Origin: JBBSBL01 sp046330255 | GTDB lineage: Bacteria > Actinomycetota > Thermoleophilia > Solirubrobacterales > Solirubrobacteraceae | Length of the DNA: 64,000 nt | Reading direction: 5' to 3' | Assembly (NCBI GenBank): GCA_046330255.1 | Contig: JAXLTC010000002.1 | Span: 682,001 to 746,000 of the forward strand | Part shown: positions 32,217 through 40,871 of the stretch, in pieces | Layout: the number at the start of each line of letters is the position of its first letter | Position numbering within the stretch: the first letter of the stretch is position 1 | The notes under the pieces: model-generated | The model's input: only the letters and a program-made list of their open reading frames with translations | Database searches by the model: none | Told to the model about the DNA's origin: nothing | Position numbers and translations under genes: made by a program

Positions 32217-34322
32217 ATGGACCTCCAGCCGCTCCTGGAGCCGCGCTCGGTCGCGGTCGTCGGGGCGAACGATCGTCCCGGCAGCTACGGGGAGATCGTG
32301 CTCGGCAACCTCGCGCGCTCGGGCTTCGCGGGGCCCGTGTGGGGTGTCAATCCGCGGCGCGCGGAGGTCATGGGGCGCACGTGCGTACCGACCGTCGCCG
32401 ACCTCCCCGAGCCCGTCGACGCGGTCGTGGTCGCGATCCCGGCGCCCTCGGTGCCGGGGGTGCTCGAGGCGGCGGGTGAGCGCGGCTGCGGCGGCGCGAT
32501 CGTGATCTCGGCGGGCTTCGCCGAGGTCCCCGGCGGCGTCGCGCTGCAGGCCGACCTGCGCGCGGCCGCGCTGCGGCACGAGCTGCCGGTCTGCGGCCCG
32601 AACGGGAACGGCGTCGCGGCGCTCTGGGCGCGCGCGCCGCTGTGGGGCGACGAGGTCGCAGCGGGGGTCGAGCCGGGCGCAGTGGCGATCGTCACCCAGA
32701 GCGGCAACGTCGGCGTGAACGCGCTCGCCTCGCGCCGCGGGCTGCGACTGCACACGGTCGTCTCCTGCGGAAACCAGGCGGTGCTCGCGGCCGCCGACTA
32801 CCTCGAGCGCCTGGCCGCGCAGGAGGGCGTGCGCTCCGTCGCCCTCTTCCTCGAGGACGGCGGCGACGGCGAGCGCCTCGCGAGCGCGCTCGCCGCGTGC
32901 GCCGAGCGCGAGATCGGCGTGGCCGTGCTGAAGGTCGGCTCCTCGGCGGCGGGCGCGGCCGCCGCGGCCGCCCACACCGGCTCGCTGGCGGGCGACCAGC
33001 GGGCGTTCCGCGCGCTGGTCGAGGAGGCCGGCGGCGCCTGGGCGCGCGACGTGCACGAGCTGCTCGAGCTGGCGAAGGCGATGGCCGTGGCGCGCGCGCG
33101 GCCGCGCGGGGGCGGCACCGCGATCCTGACCTGCTCGGGCGGGGACTCGGGTCTGGGCGCGGACGAGGCGGCGGCGATCGGGCTGCGGCTCCCGCCGCTG
33201 GCGGCCCCGACCCGCGCGCGGCTCGGCGAGCTGCTGCCCTCGGCCGCGACGATCGCCAACCCGCTCGACTACACCTCGATGATCTGGGGTCAGGTCGAGA
33301 CGCTGCGCGACCTGGTCGCTACCGTCGGCGAGGACCCCGCGATCGACCAGGTCGTCGCGTTCTACGACCAGCCTCCCGAGATCGGGGATTCCTCCTGGGC
33401 CGACGTGCGACGGGGACTCGCGCTCGGCGCCGCCGCGAGCCCTGCGCCGACGCTCGTCGCCTCGACGCTTCCGGAGCTGCTCGACGACGCGGCCGCCGCG
33501 GAGCTCGGCCGCGCCGGCGTCCCGGCGGTGGCGGGCCTGCGGACCAGCCTGCGCTGCGCCGCGGCGCTGGCGGCCGAGCCCGGCGACCCGGCCCGGCTGC
33601 GGGCGATCGCGCGAGCGGCCGCCGGCCGCCGCGAGGACGTGCCGCCCGGGTGGCTGGCGGAGCACGAGGCCAAGGCGCTGCTGCGCGAATCGGGCGTGCC
33701 AGTCCCGGAGGGGCGCGCCACCGAAGGGGAGGACGACGCGGTCGCGGCTGCGGCCGAGCTCGGCGGCCCCGTGGCGCTGAAGCGCTCCTCCCCCGAGCTG
33801 CGCCACAAGAGCGAGGCCGGGGCGCTCGCGCTCGGGGTCGAGGGCGATGCCGCGGTGCGCCGCGCCTACCGCGCCGTGCGCGGTGGCGACGGGGCCGCCG
33901 GCGCCGTGCTCGTCGAGCGCATGGCGGCGCCCGGCGTCGAGTTGCTCGTCGCGGCCCGGCGCGACGCGGTGGTCCCGGTGCTCGTGGTCGCGCTCGGCGG
34001 CATCTGGACCGAGCTGCTCGGCGACGCGGCGGTCGTCCCGCTGCCCGCGGATGGGGCGCGCATCGAGCGCGCGCTGCGCTCGCTGCGCGGCTGGCCGCTG
34101 CTCGCCGGAGCGCGCGGGTCGCCTCCCGCCGACGTAGGGGCGCTGGCGGCGCTGGCCGCGCGCGCAGGAGAGCTTCTGCTCGAGGCCGACCTGGAGCTGC
34201 TCGAGCTGAACCCGGTGATCGCGGGACCGCCGGGCGCCGTGGCGGTCGACGCGCTGATCGCGCGCCGGTCGCCTGCGGACCGCCCGGCGGTCGCGAGCGA
34301 GAGGAGTGTCGCGCGTGCCTGA
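32217..34322 (+). CDS. NDP-forming acyl-CoA synthetase (acetate-CoA ligase family)
   Basis: 701 residues with the fused architecture: CoA-binding domain (SVAVVGANDRPGSYG, residues 12-26), ligase-CoA domains with the phospho-histidine in AAHTGSLAGD (about residue 260), a flavodoxin-like part, and a C-terminal ATP-grasp domain (EHEAKALLRESGVPVPEG, VALKRSSPELRHKSEAGALALGV). Such enzymes form acyl-CoA from a free acid and ATP with ADP and phosphate as products. The ATG is 4 bp after the acyl-CoA dehydrogenase stop. It presumably activates the carboxylate that the dehydrogenase then oxidises. Confidence 0.92.
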   Translation: MDLQPLLEPRSVAVVGANDRPGSYGEIVLGNLARSGFAGPVWGVNPRRAEVMGRTCVPTVADLPEPVDAVVVAIPAPSVPGVLEAAGERGCGGAIVISAGFAEVPGGVALQADLRAAALRHELPVCGPNGNGVAALWARAPLWGDEVAAGVEPGAVAIVTQSGNVGVNALASRRGLRLHTVVSCGNQAVLAAADYLERLAAQEGVRSVALFLEDGGDGERLASALAACAEREIGVAVLKVGSSAAGAAAAAAHTGSLAGDQRAFRALVEEAGGAWARDVHELLELAKAMAVARARPRGGGTAILTCSGGDSGLGADEAAAIGLRLPPLAAPTRARLGELLPSAATIANPLDYTSMIWGQVETLRDLVATVGEDPAIDQVVAFYDQPPEIGDSSWADVRRGLALGAAASPAPTLVASTLPELLDDAAAAELGRAGVPAVAGLRTSLRCAAALAAEPGDPARLRAIARAAAGRREDVPPGWLAEHEAKALLRESGVPVPEGRATEGEDDAVAAAAELGGPVALKRSSPELRHKSEAGALALGVEGDAAVRRAYRAVRGGDGAAGAVLVERMAAPGVELLVAARRDAVVPVLVVALGGIWTELLGDAAVVPLPADGARIERALRSLRGWPLLAGARGSPPADVGALAALAARAGELLLEADLELLELNPVIAGPPGAVAVDALIARRSPADRPAVASERSVARA

Positions 34323-35514
34323 ACGGGCCGACCTCCTGATCGTGGGCGCCGGCTGCATCGGCGGCTGGGCCGCGACGCTCGCCGCGCGCGAGGGCGCGGG
34401 CCGCGTGGTGGTGCTCGACGCCGAGCGGGCCGGCTGGGGCGCGAGCCCGCGCGCGGCGGGCATCGTCCGCGCCCAGGGCGGCACGCCGACCGCCGTCGAG
34501 CTCGCGCAGTGGAGCATCGCGTTCTACGAGCGCCAGCGCGAGGAGCTCGGTATCGACAGCGCGTTCCGGCGGCTCGGCTACCTGATCCTCGCCTTCGGCC
34601 CCGAGGACGAGGCGGCCGCGCGCGAGCGCCTGGCGATGCAGGCCGGCTGCGGGCTGCCGTCGCGCCGGCTCTCGCCGGAGGAGGCCGCGCGGCTCAACCC
34701 GCTGCTCGACCCGTCCGCGATCTCGGGCGCCACCTACTGCGAGCTTGACGGCGCGATCGACCCACCGCGCAACGTGACCGCCTACGTGACCGCGATGCGC
34801 GCCGCGGGTGCCGAGCTGCGCGAGGGCGTCCGCGTCACGGCGCTCCGCCTCCAAGACGGGCGGGTCCGGGGCGTGGAGACGGGCGCGGGAGCGTTCGAGG
34901 CCGAGCGCGTGCTGCTCGCGGGCGGCTGGGGGCAGCGCACCCTGTCCGCGATGGCCGGTGGGCGCGGGGTGCCGATCGGGGCCGTGCGCCATCAGGTGGC
35001 GGTCACGGGCCCGCACCCGCGACTCGCCGGCGCGCCGCTGCCGATGGGCTTCGACCTCGGCGCCGGGCTCTACTGGCGCCAGGAGGAGGACGGGCTGCTG
35101 TTCGGCATGAGCAACCCCGCCGAGGCGCCGGGCGAGGCGACGGCGATCGACTGGCGGATGCTCGAGGAGATCCGTGCCCGCCTCGGGACGCTCCTGCCGC
35201 TCACGCGCGAGCTGGAGCTGCGCCGGCTGTGGGCGGCCACGATCGACTACTCGCCGGATCACCTGCCGATCCTCGGGCCGGCGCTGGACGCCGCCGGCGA
35301 GCCCGTCGAGGGGCTCTGGCTCGCCTCGGCCTCCGGCCACGGGATGATGTGGGGGCCGGGGGTCGCGCGCGCCGCGGTCGACCTCGCGCTGCGGGGCGCC
35401 ACCGAGGTGACCGACACCTTGTTCCTCGGCGCCGATCGCTTCGACGATGCCGGGCGCTCGACGCTTCAGATCGACCCGATCGCGCTCCCGTTCCCGGAGG
35501 CGGCCGAGGGGTAA
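34315..35514 (+). CDS. DadA-like FAD-dependent amine/amino acid oxidoreductase
   Basis: 399 residues. ADLLIVGAGCIGGWAATLAARE is the N-terminal FAD-binding motif; the family (DAO, PF01266) includes sarcosine oxidase beta, dimethylglycine dehydrogenase and D-amino acid oxidases. The C-terminal GLWLASASGHGMMWGPGVARAAVDLAL closes the FAD domain. The GTG at 34315 is preferred because GGAG lies 8 nt upstream; a GTG at 34306 is too close to it. It overlaps the synthetase by 8 bp. In this setting it could oxidise an N-methyl or secondary amine intermediate; the exact substrate is unknown. Confidence 0.88.
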   Translation: MPERADLLIVGAGCIGGWAATLAAREGAGRVVVLDAERAGWGASPRAAGIVRAQGGTPTAVELAQWSIAFYERQREELGIDSAFRRLGYLILAFGPEDEAAARERLAMQAGCGLPSRRLSPEEAARLNPLLDPSAISGATYCELDGAIDPPRNVTAYVTAMRAAGAELREGVRVTALRLQDGRVRGVETGAGAFEAERVLLAGGWGQRTLSAMAGGRGVPIGAVRHQVAVTGPHPRLAGAPLPMGFDLGAGLYWRQEEDGLLFGMSNPAEAPGEATAIDWRMLEEIRARLGTLLPLTRELELRRLWAATIDYSPDHLPILGPALDAAGEPVEGLWLASASGHGMMWGPGVARAAVDLALRGATEVTDTLFLGADRFDDAGRSTLQIDPIALPFPEAAEG

Positions 35515-35562
35515 CCCCGGCCGCTTGGTCCCCGGGTCCGGCGATCCCATACTGTCCGCCCC

Positions 35563-36537
35563 ATGGGTGCCGGCGCGTCCCAGGAGCAGGCGCAAGCTCA
35601 GGCGCAGGCGCTGAGCGGCGAGGAGACCGAGCGCGTGCGCGAGCGCGTGCGGCGCATGGTGGAGATCACCTCGCGCGTCGGCGTCTACCGGGCGGGGCTG
35701 AAGCTCGCCGCGCGCAGGCTCGGCCCCTCCGAGGCGGCGATCGTCGCCGACCTCGAGCACAACGGGCTCGACGTGCCGCAGCTGCGCGAGGTGCTCTGCG
35801 GCGCGCACGTGTTGGTCGACGACCCGGAGCTCTACGAGCGCTGGCGCTTCCCCGCCAGCCGCGAGCGACTCTCGAGCCACCACCGCAACATCGACAAGCG
35901 CCGCTACCCCGACCTCGGCCTCAAGGGACCGCTGGTGCGCGAGAAGCTCCACGGGCGCACCGAGTCCGGCACCTGGCTGCAGCTCGAGAAGACGCCCGCC
36001 TCGATGGGCGACGGCTTCCGGCTCCCGACGCTGACCGACCTGCGGCACCTGTGGGACTACGTCGTCTACCGGATCACCAGGAGCAACGTGGGCCCGTGGG
36101 GCCTTTCGAGGAACACCGAGCGCCGGCCGATGTACCTCTCGCCGAGCCTCTCGACGACCGTGCCGCTGCCGGACTCGGCGGAGGCGGAGCTGACCGGCAC
36201 GCTGGAGCGAATCGAGGAGGAGGACGACGTCACCTCGGCCTCGCCCGACCTTGCCCGCCGCTTCCCGCCGCCCGACCGCGCGGACACGCTCGCGGAGCTC
36301 GTCTTCGTGCCGCGCTCGCGCAACGGCCGCGGCCTGCTCGGCGCATCCGACGTGTACGTGACCGAGACGCCGTCCGACGCCGCGCGGGCACTCACCTCCG
36401 CGACCGAGAGCGCGCGGCCCGGGTGGTCGCTCCCGCCCGCCGGCCGCACCGCGCCGGTGACGCTGCGGGCGCGCGAGCGCGAGGTCCGCACCGTCGTGCG
36501 CCGCGTCGCCGTGACCGAGCAGCAGGAGCGCACGTGA
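35563..36537 (+). CDS. Conserved hypothetical protein
   Basis: 324 residues, no recognised family. The N-terminal 20 residues are Gln/Ala-rich (QEQAQAQAQAL), followed by a helical part and a mixed region rich in Arg and Pro. No signal peptide or transmembrane helix. A TACTGT hexamer ends 7 nt before the ATG, so the transcript is probably leaderless. Its stop overlaps the next gene (GTGA), so the two are coupled and likely work together. Confidence 0.7.
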   Translation: MGAGASQEQAQAQAQALSGEETERVRERVRRMVEITSRVGVYRAGLKLAARRLGPSEAAIVADLEHNGLDVPQLREVLCGAHVLVDDPELYERWRFPASRERLSSHHRNIDKRRYPDLGLKGPLVREKLHGRTESGTWLQLEKTPASMGDGFRLPTLTDLRHLWDYVVYRITRSNVGPWGLSRNTERRPMYLSPSLSTTVPLPDSAEAELTGTLERIEEEDDVTSASPDLARRFPPPDRADTLAELVFVPRSRNGRGLLGASDVYVTETPSDAARALTSATESARPGWSLPPAGRTAPVTLRAREREVRTVVRRVAVTEQQERT

Positions 36538-37274
36538 CGCCCGCGGCCGGATCGCCTCCCTCGGGCGACGCCGACATCCCCCAGGGCCTGATCGAGGCGG
36601 TCGTCGCGCTCGTCGCCACCGGGCCGGTGCCGCTCGGCGCGTACACGCTCGCCGAGATCGACGCGGTGAGCGGCATCGTCCACTCCCTGGAGCAGCAGCC
36701 GACCCCCGAGCAGGTGGCCGAGGCGGTTCGCTCGCTAGCGGCGCGCAACCTCATCACGACCGCGCCGGGCGCCGAGGAGGTGCAGGTCCGCGGGGACCTC
36801 GGCATCGCGCTCGCCTTCCAGCACCGGTCACGAACGGTCCTCGACGCGCGCGTGACCGGGACCGAGCCCGACCACCCCTGGCGCTTCCTGCTGCTGCCCC
36901 AGCCGGAGGACGTGACGATGGAGATCCTGATCGACGCGCTCGGGATCCACTTCTACTCGCTGCGCACGAGCGACGACGCTCTGGAACGCCTCTGGAAGCG
37001 GCTGCCGCACGGCGAGCGCGGCCCCAAGGACGCCGACGCCGACTCGGTGCTCGCCGCCAGCCCGCGCACCGCGCTGATCAGCGTTAGCACGTGGGACGAG
37101 CGCGGCGATCGCGAGACCACGGACGTCGTCCTCGCCCAGGACGGCGACGCCTGCCACGTGCTCGTCCGCGACGCCGACGACGCGGCGCGGCTGGCTGCGA
37201 CCGGACTGGACGACCGCGAGTGGCGCGCCATGGTGACCCGCCTCGCGGGCCGGGACCCGGCCGCGGCCGGCTGA
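36534..37274 (+). CDS. Conserved hypothetical protein, coupled to upstream gene
   Basis: 246 residues from a GTG overlapping the previous stop by 4 bp. Residues about 15-85 look like a small winged-helix-type segment (ALVATGPVPLGAYTLAEIDAV, QVAEAVRSLAARNLI), followed by a mixed alpha/beta C-terminal domain (WRFLLLPQPEDVTMEILIDALG, FYSLRTSDDALERLWKRL). The layout vaguely recalls ESX-secretion-associated EspG-like proteins, but no diagnostic motif supports that and no WXG100 gene is nearby. Function unassigned. Confidence 0.7.
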   Translation: MTPAAGSPPSGDADIPQGLIEAVVALVATGPVPLGAYTLAEIDAVSGIVHSLEQQPTPEQVAEAVRSLAARNLITTAPGAEEVQVRGDLGIALAFQHRSRTVLDARVTGTEPDHPWRFLLLPQPEDVTMEILIDALGIHFYSLRTSDDALERLWKRLPHGERGPKDADADSVLAASPRTALISVSTWDERGDRETTDVVLAQDGDACHVLVRDADDAARLAATGLDDREWRAMVTRLAGRDPAAAG

Positions 37275-37342
37275 GCCGCGCGCACCCTCCCGGGACCCGG
37301 GCAACCGCGACGCGTGCGCGAGGCGGGCGGTAGGTTGGAGCG

Positions 37343-38557
37343 GTGTCCCTGCGTGCGGCGATCCGTGCCCTGGCCTCGGGGCTGTTCACGGTGGCGCTCG
37401 CCGGCGCGATCGCCGCGGGCGCGCCGGTCCAAGCGCAGGCCGCGCCGCTCCCCCGGGTCGATCTCCCCGCGCCGACCGGTCCCTACCAGGTCGGCACCAG
37501 GGCGCTGGAGATGGTCGATCGCTCGCGACCCGCGGGGTTCGGCCACCCGGGCCCGCGGCGGCTGATGGTCCAGGTCACATACCCGCGCGTGCGCGGCCGC
37601 TGCCGTGCGGCTCCCTACGCGCCTCCGGCGATCTTCCGCGAGTTGTTGAAGGTCATTGCGGAGACCCGCAACGCCGAGGTGAGGACCGGCGTCTGCGCCG
37701 GCGGGCGCGTGGCGCGCGGACGCCACGCGGTGCTGATCTTCTCGCACGCCTACACGGCCGACCGGTTCGTGTACACGGCGCTGGAGTCCGACCTCGCGAG
37801 CCGCGGCTACATCGTCGTCTCACCGGACCACACCTTCGACGCCTTCGCGGTCTGGTTCCCCGGCGGCAAGCTGGTCACGGGGCTGTTCGGGACGCCGCTC
37901 GCCTCCAAGCCCGTCTCCGCCGGCACGCTCGCGAACCTGCTCGCGGTCCGCACCGCGGACGTGCGCTTCGTGCTGTCGCGGATCGAGTCGCTGGCCGAGC
38001 GTCGCGGCAGCTTCCTGCGAGGGCACGTCGACCGGGCCGAGGTCGGGATCCTCGGCCACTCGCTGGGCGGCGCGACCGCCACCCGGGCCGCGACGCTCGA
38101 CCGCCGGATCCGCGCCTCGGCGAACATCGACGGCTCGCTGTTCGGAAGCTGGGCCGAGCGCGTTCGCAGCCGCAAGCCGTTCCTGCTGCTGACCTCGGAG
38201 ATCCTGAACCCGGCCGAGTACCGCTCGGAGTCGCTCTGCCGCTACTTCGCGCACGCGCGCGTGCCCAAGTGGGCGCTGTCGCTCCCGGGCGCGCTGCACC
38301 TCAGCTACAGCGACTTCGAGGCGCTCGCGCCCCAGATCGCCCGCATCGACCCGAACTGGTCCTACGCCAAGCTCTACCCGGCCGTGCTCGGCACGATCGA
38401 CCCGGCGCGGGCGATCGCCGCCCAGCGCGCCGCGGTCGCCCGCTTCTTCGACGTCTACGTCCGGCGCATCGGGAAGCGGTTCAAGCCGCCCGCGGCGTTC
38501 GCGCCGATCCCGGACCCGGGGCGCTGCACCGAGCCGGCGGCCGGTCCGGCCGGCTGA
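37343..38557 (+). CDS. Secreted alpha/beta hydrolase, PAF-acetylhydrolase-like
   Basis: 404 residues. A signal peptide (residues 1-33, ending VQAQAAP) directs export. The nucleophile elbow GHSLGG is near residue 236, the oxyanion region is HAVLIFSHAYTADRF, and a His in SLPGALHLSYSDF is the likely catalytic base; the order fits platelet-activating factor acetylhydrolase-like lipases/esterases. A TAGGTT hexamer ends 6 nt before the GTG, consistent with leaderless expression. It converges on the next gene, with both stop codons inside a shared terminator hairpin. Confidence 0.85.
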   Translation: MSLRAAIRALASGLFTVALAGAIAAGAPVQAQAAPLPRVDLPAPTGPYQVGTRALEMVDRSRPAGFGHPGPRRLMVQVTYPRVRGRCRAAPYAPPAIFRELLKVIAETRNAEVRTGVCAGGRVARGRHAVLIFSHAYTADRFVYTALESDLASRGYIVVSPDHTFDAFAVWFPGGKLVTGLFGTPLASKPVSAGTLANLLAVRTADVRFVLSRIESLAERRGSFLRGHVDRAEVGILGHSLGGATATRAATLDRRIRASANIDGSLFGSWAERVRSRKPFLLLTSEILNPAEYRSESLCRYFAHARVPKWALSLPGALHLSYSDFEALAPQIARIDPNWSYAKLYPAVLGTIDPARAIAAQRAAVARFFDVYVRRIGKRFKPPAAFAPIPDPGRCTEPAAGPAG

Positions 38558-38591
38558 GAGGAGGGGCGCCGCGGCGCCGTCAGCCGGCCGG
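38546..38591. terminator. Bidirectional terminator containing both stop codons
   Basis: Perfect 12-bp inverted repeat CCGGCCGGCTGA (38546-38557) and TCAGCCGGCCGG (38580-38591). The TGA of the hydrolase gene is the end of the left arm and the stop of the convergent gene is the start of the right arm. The 22-nt loop contains a second palindrome, GGCGCCGCGGCGCC. A GC-rich stem without T-tract is usual for this base composition. Confidence 0.75.
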
Positions 38592-39032
38592 CGCGCCGAG
38601 CGCGGCGCGGATCTCCCCGATCGCCTCGCGCTCCCCATCGCCGACGGGATCCTGCGCGTCGTCCTCCCTGTGCGCCTCCGCGACCTTCGTCGCCAGTCCG
38701 GTCACGAACGCGCGGTAGTCGCCCAGCTCGGCGGGCGTCGCCTTGGCCTCGAGAACGGCCACGGCCTCGCGGACACGCTCGAGGCCGCCCTGCCGCAGCT
38801 CGTCGATCGAGTGGTAGCGGTGGTGGTCCCGCTCCGGTCGCTCGGAGACGATCGCGTCGAGCAGCTCGCTGGCCCCGTGCTGCTCGCGCGCCTCCGCGTA
38901 GGCCTTGGCCATCGAGTACGTCTCGCGCAGCGTGCCGCCGCCCTGCGCGGTCACGACGATCATGCCGGCGCTCAGCGGCGCTATCCTGATCGCGGTCCAC
39001 TCGTCGTCGGTGTAGTCGGCCTTGGTGGTCAT
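38580..39032 (-). CDS. Conserved hypothetical protein (MTTKADYTDDEW family)
   Basis: 150 residues, soluble and helical. The N-terminus MTTKADYTDDEWTAIRIAPLSAGMIVVTAQGGGTLRE matches a small actinobacterial family whose members start M-T-x-K-A-D-(F/Y)-T-D-(D/E)-E-W; function is unknown. The ATG has a purine-rich GGGAGACGGA just upstream. It ends in the bidirectional terminator shared with the hydrolase gene. Confidence 0.8.
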   Translation of the reverse strand: MTTKADYTDDEWTAIRIAPLSAGMIVVTAQGGGTLRETYSMAKAYAEAREQHGASELLDAIVSERPERDHHRYHSIDELRQGGLERVREAVAVLEAKATPAELGDYRAFVTGLATKVAEAHREDDAQDPVGDGEREAIGEIRAALGAPAG

Positions 39033-39249
39033 TCCGTCTCCCGGGTCGAGGTCTCGGTCGAGGCCGGGGATCGTAGGCGGATGGTGCGATCCAGGTCAGG
39101 CTGGTGCCCCTCGGCCGGCCCGCACGGACGAGCGGCGCCGGGATCGAGCGGATCCTCACGGAGCGCCCCGAGGACCCGGGCCTGCTGGACGACCTCGCCG
39201 CGGTCCGCGGGCAGGCGGTGGAACCCCGCCGAGCGCCCCGGCGGGGGCG

Positions 39250-39405
39250 ATCCTCGACACCTCGGTCCCGATCACCGACGAGCGGGGCCGAGCGCTCGCG
39301 CGACAACTGCCCGAGCGGATCGCGGTGTCGGCGATCACGCCGGCGGAACTCGAATTCGGCGTCCTCGTCGCCCGCGACCCCGAGACGAGGGCGGCCCGGC
39401 CGTGA
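39250..39405 (+). pseudogene. VapC-like PIN-domain toxin remnant
   Basis: The reading frame gives ILDTSVPITDERGRALARQL, then AVSAITPAELEFGVLVARDPETRAARP and a stop after about 51 residues. This matches the start of PIN-domain VapC toxins (first catalytic Asp, then the conserved Glu in the AELEFG helix), which are normally about 130 residues. No start codon precedes ILDTS (the codon before is GCG) and the remaining acidic residues are missing. The preceding 130 bp may be an antitoxin remnant but is not recognisable. The gene is dead. Confidence 0.65.
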
Positions 39406-39466
39406 GGGTTGCCCCGCCGCTCGCGGGGCGCGGCGCCGATCGTCGCGCCGCGCCCGCGACGAGCGT

Positions 39467-39844
39467 TCAGACGGCCGCGAAGACCCGGTTGGCGACGGTG
39501 GAGTCGCCGAGCGTCTCGAACGCCACGAGCCTGCCGGCGCCGTTGTAGGTGAGCACGTCCGCGCCCTCGACGGCCTCGCCCTCGAGGGTGACAGTGGTGA
39601 GCACCACGACCTTGTCCCCGTCCGCGATGAAGTCGTGCGGCGCGGTGCGGAAGCCCGCCTCGATGAACTTCCCCCACAGTTCCCCGACGGCCTGCCTGCC
39701 GTTGTAGGTCCCGGTGAGGGCGTTGTCACCCCGCACCGTCCACTCGATCGAGTCGTCGATGTTGCGCATCGCGCCCTCGGCGTCCCCGCTCGCGAACGCC
39801 GCGTACGCCGCCTGCGCCGTCTGCTTGTTGTCCTGCGCGCCCAT
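39467..39844 (-). CDS. Nuclear transport factor 2-like (SnoaL/ketosteroid isomerase-fold) protein
   Basis: 125 residues. AQAAYAAFASGDAEGAMRNIDDSIEWTVRGDNALTG with YNGRQAVGELWGKFI is the NTF2-like helix-strand pattern; the C-terminal strands (VVVLTTVTLEGE, VLTYNGAGRLVAFETLGD) complete the cone fold. Such proteins bind small hydrophobic molecules or act as isomerases; no activity is assignable. A TAGTGT hexamer lies about 36 nt upstream of the ATG. Confidence 0.85.
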   Translation of the reverse strand: MGAQDNKQTAQAAYAAFASGDAEGAMRNIDDSIEWTVRGDNALTGTYNGRQAVGELWGKFIEAGFRTAPHDFIADGDKVVVLTTVTLEGEAVEGADVLTYNGAGRLVAFETLGDSTVANRVFAAV

Positions 39845-39975
39845 TGGGCCCCCCTCGGTTGCCGCTTGCCGAGCGACCGACACTACGCCCGGCGGACGGG
39901 CGAAACAACCCGCTGGCGATTGCGCCATGCGGCGGTTTCGGCGCGGGCCCTCAACGGCGCTGTTGCTGCCGCGCT

Positions 39976-40155
39976 CCGCAGCCGGGGCCTGCTCGTGTGC
40001 CCGGCGTCCTGAATGACCGGCGGAGCCTCGGGGTCCGAGAGGACGCTCCGCCGGCCCGCCTCGTCCCAGTCGAAGACCGCCCAGGCCTGGTCGTCCTCGT
40101 TGGGATCGCGAAAGACCCACGCGTCCTCGGCGCCATGGACGGCCGCGTGCGCGGC
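39976..40155 (-). pseudogene. Degenerate ABM-fold/cyclase-like protein fragment
   Basis: The minus-strand frame reads AEDAWVFRDPNEDDQAWAV, then FDWDEAGRRSVLSDPEAPPV and IQDAGHTSRPR. This resembles the C-terminal part of a small actinobacterial antibiotic-biosynthesis-monooxygenase-like family (VFRDP...VWVVFDWDEEGW...DPEVPP pattern). There is no start codon, the N-terminal half is absent or scrambled beyond 40155, and the frame runs on into unrelated sequence until 39883. This accounts for most of the 417-bp gap 39845-40261. Assignment is by remembered family pattern only. Confidence 0.5.
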
Positions 40156-40261
40156 TCTCCGAACTGGTCAGCCGGGTGGCGGCAGCGGGCTCCCGTGGAG
40201 CACGCGAGGGGCATGGGCGGCCGACGTGCGCCGTCCGGACCCCGGCGTACCGTTCTCGTGT

Positions 40262-40612
40262 ATGAACACCTCATCGTTGGGACCATGGGCTGATCGTCAG
40301 ATCGACGAGGCCCTCGTGGCGATCGCGACGGGAGCGGGCGTCCTCTACACCCGTCGCGCGGCGCGGCGTCTCGCGCCCAAGGTCGCGATCGGCGTTGCCG
40401 TCGTGGCGGGCGCCGGGCTTGCCGCCGCGGCTGTCGCCGGCGCCACGGGTCTGCTCGCCGCCGGCGGCGCGGCGGTGTGGTACCGGAGCCGAGGGCGGGC
40501 ACGGGACTCGGCGCCGGCGCCTATGCCCTACCCCGGCGTCGACGGCGCAGCGGGGAACGGCGCGGCGAGCACGGCAGCGGCCAAGCCGGCCGCTGCCCCC
40601 AGCATCACCTAG
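40262..40612 (+). CDS. Small membrane protein of unknown function
   Basis: 116 residues. One or two hydrophobic helices at about residues 38-72 (VAIGVAVVAGAGLAAAAVAGATGLLAAGGAAVWY) follow an amphipathic N-terminus; the tail is Ala/Pro-rich. A TACCGT hexamer ends 8 nt before the ATG, consistent with the leaderless promoters elsewhere in this window. No family recognised, and composition alone could produce such a frame, so confidence is moderate. Confidence 0.55.
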   Translation: MNTSSLGPWADRQIDEALVAIATGAGVLYTRRAARRLAPKVAIGVAVVAGAGLAAAAVAGATGLLAAGGAAVWYRSRGRARDSAPAPMPYPGVDGAAGNGAASTAAAKPAAAPSIT

Positions 40613-40784
40613 CACGCCGCCGAGCTCGGGCCGACGCGCGCCCTGGGGCGCGGGTCGGTTTGTGCCTCGAGCCGGTGGCGGCCACGCACCGGCCGCCGTC
40701 CTGCGCGGCCCCTAAAGAGTCGGCCCGCAGCGGCGCCCACCGCGGAAGGGGCGGCACTCCACGTGTTCCGAGCTCCTGCGGGCA

Positions 40785-40857
<73 letters not shown>

Positions 40858-40871
40858 GGGGTGCGGAGGGT

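Noticed and set aside
31755..36048. Large leftward frames antisense to the synthetase and oxidase genes.
   Set aside because: Shadow frames; the plus strand encodes complete acyl-CoA dehydrogenase, synthetase and DadA-like proteins with overlapping junctions.
39104..39240. An antitoxin gene paired with the VapC remnant.
   Set aside because: The frame shows no recognisable antitoxin DNA-binding motif and no start or ribosome site.
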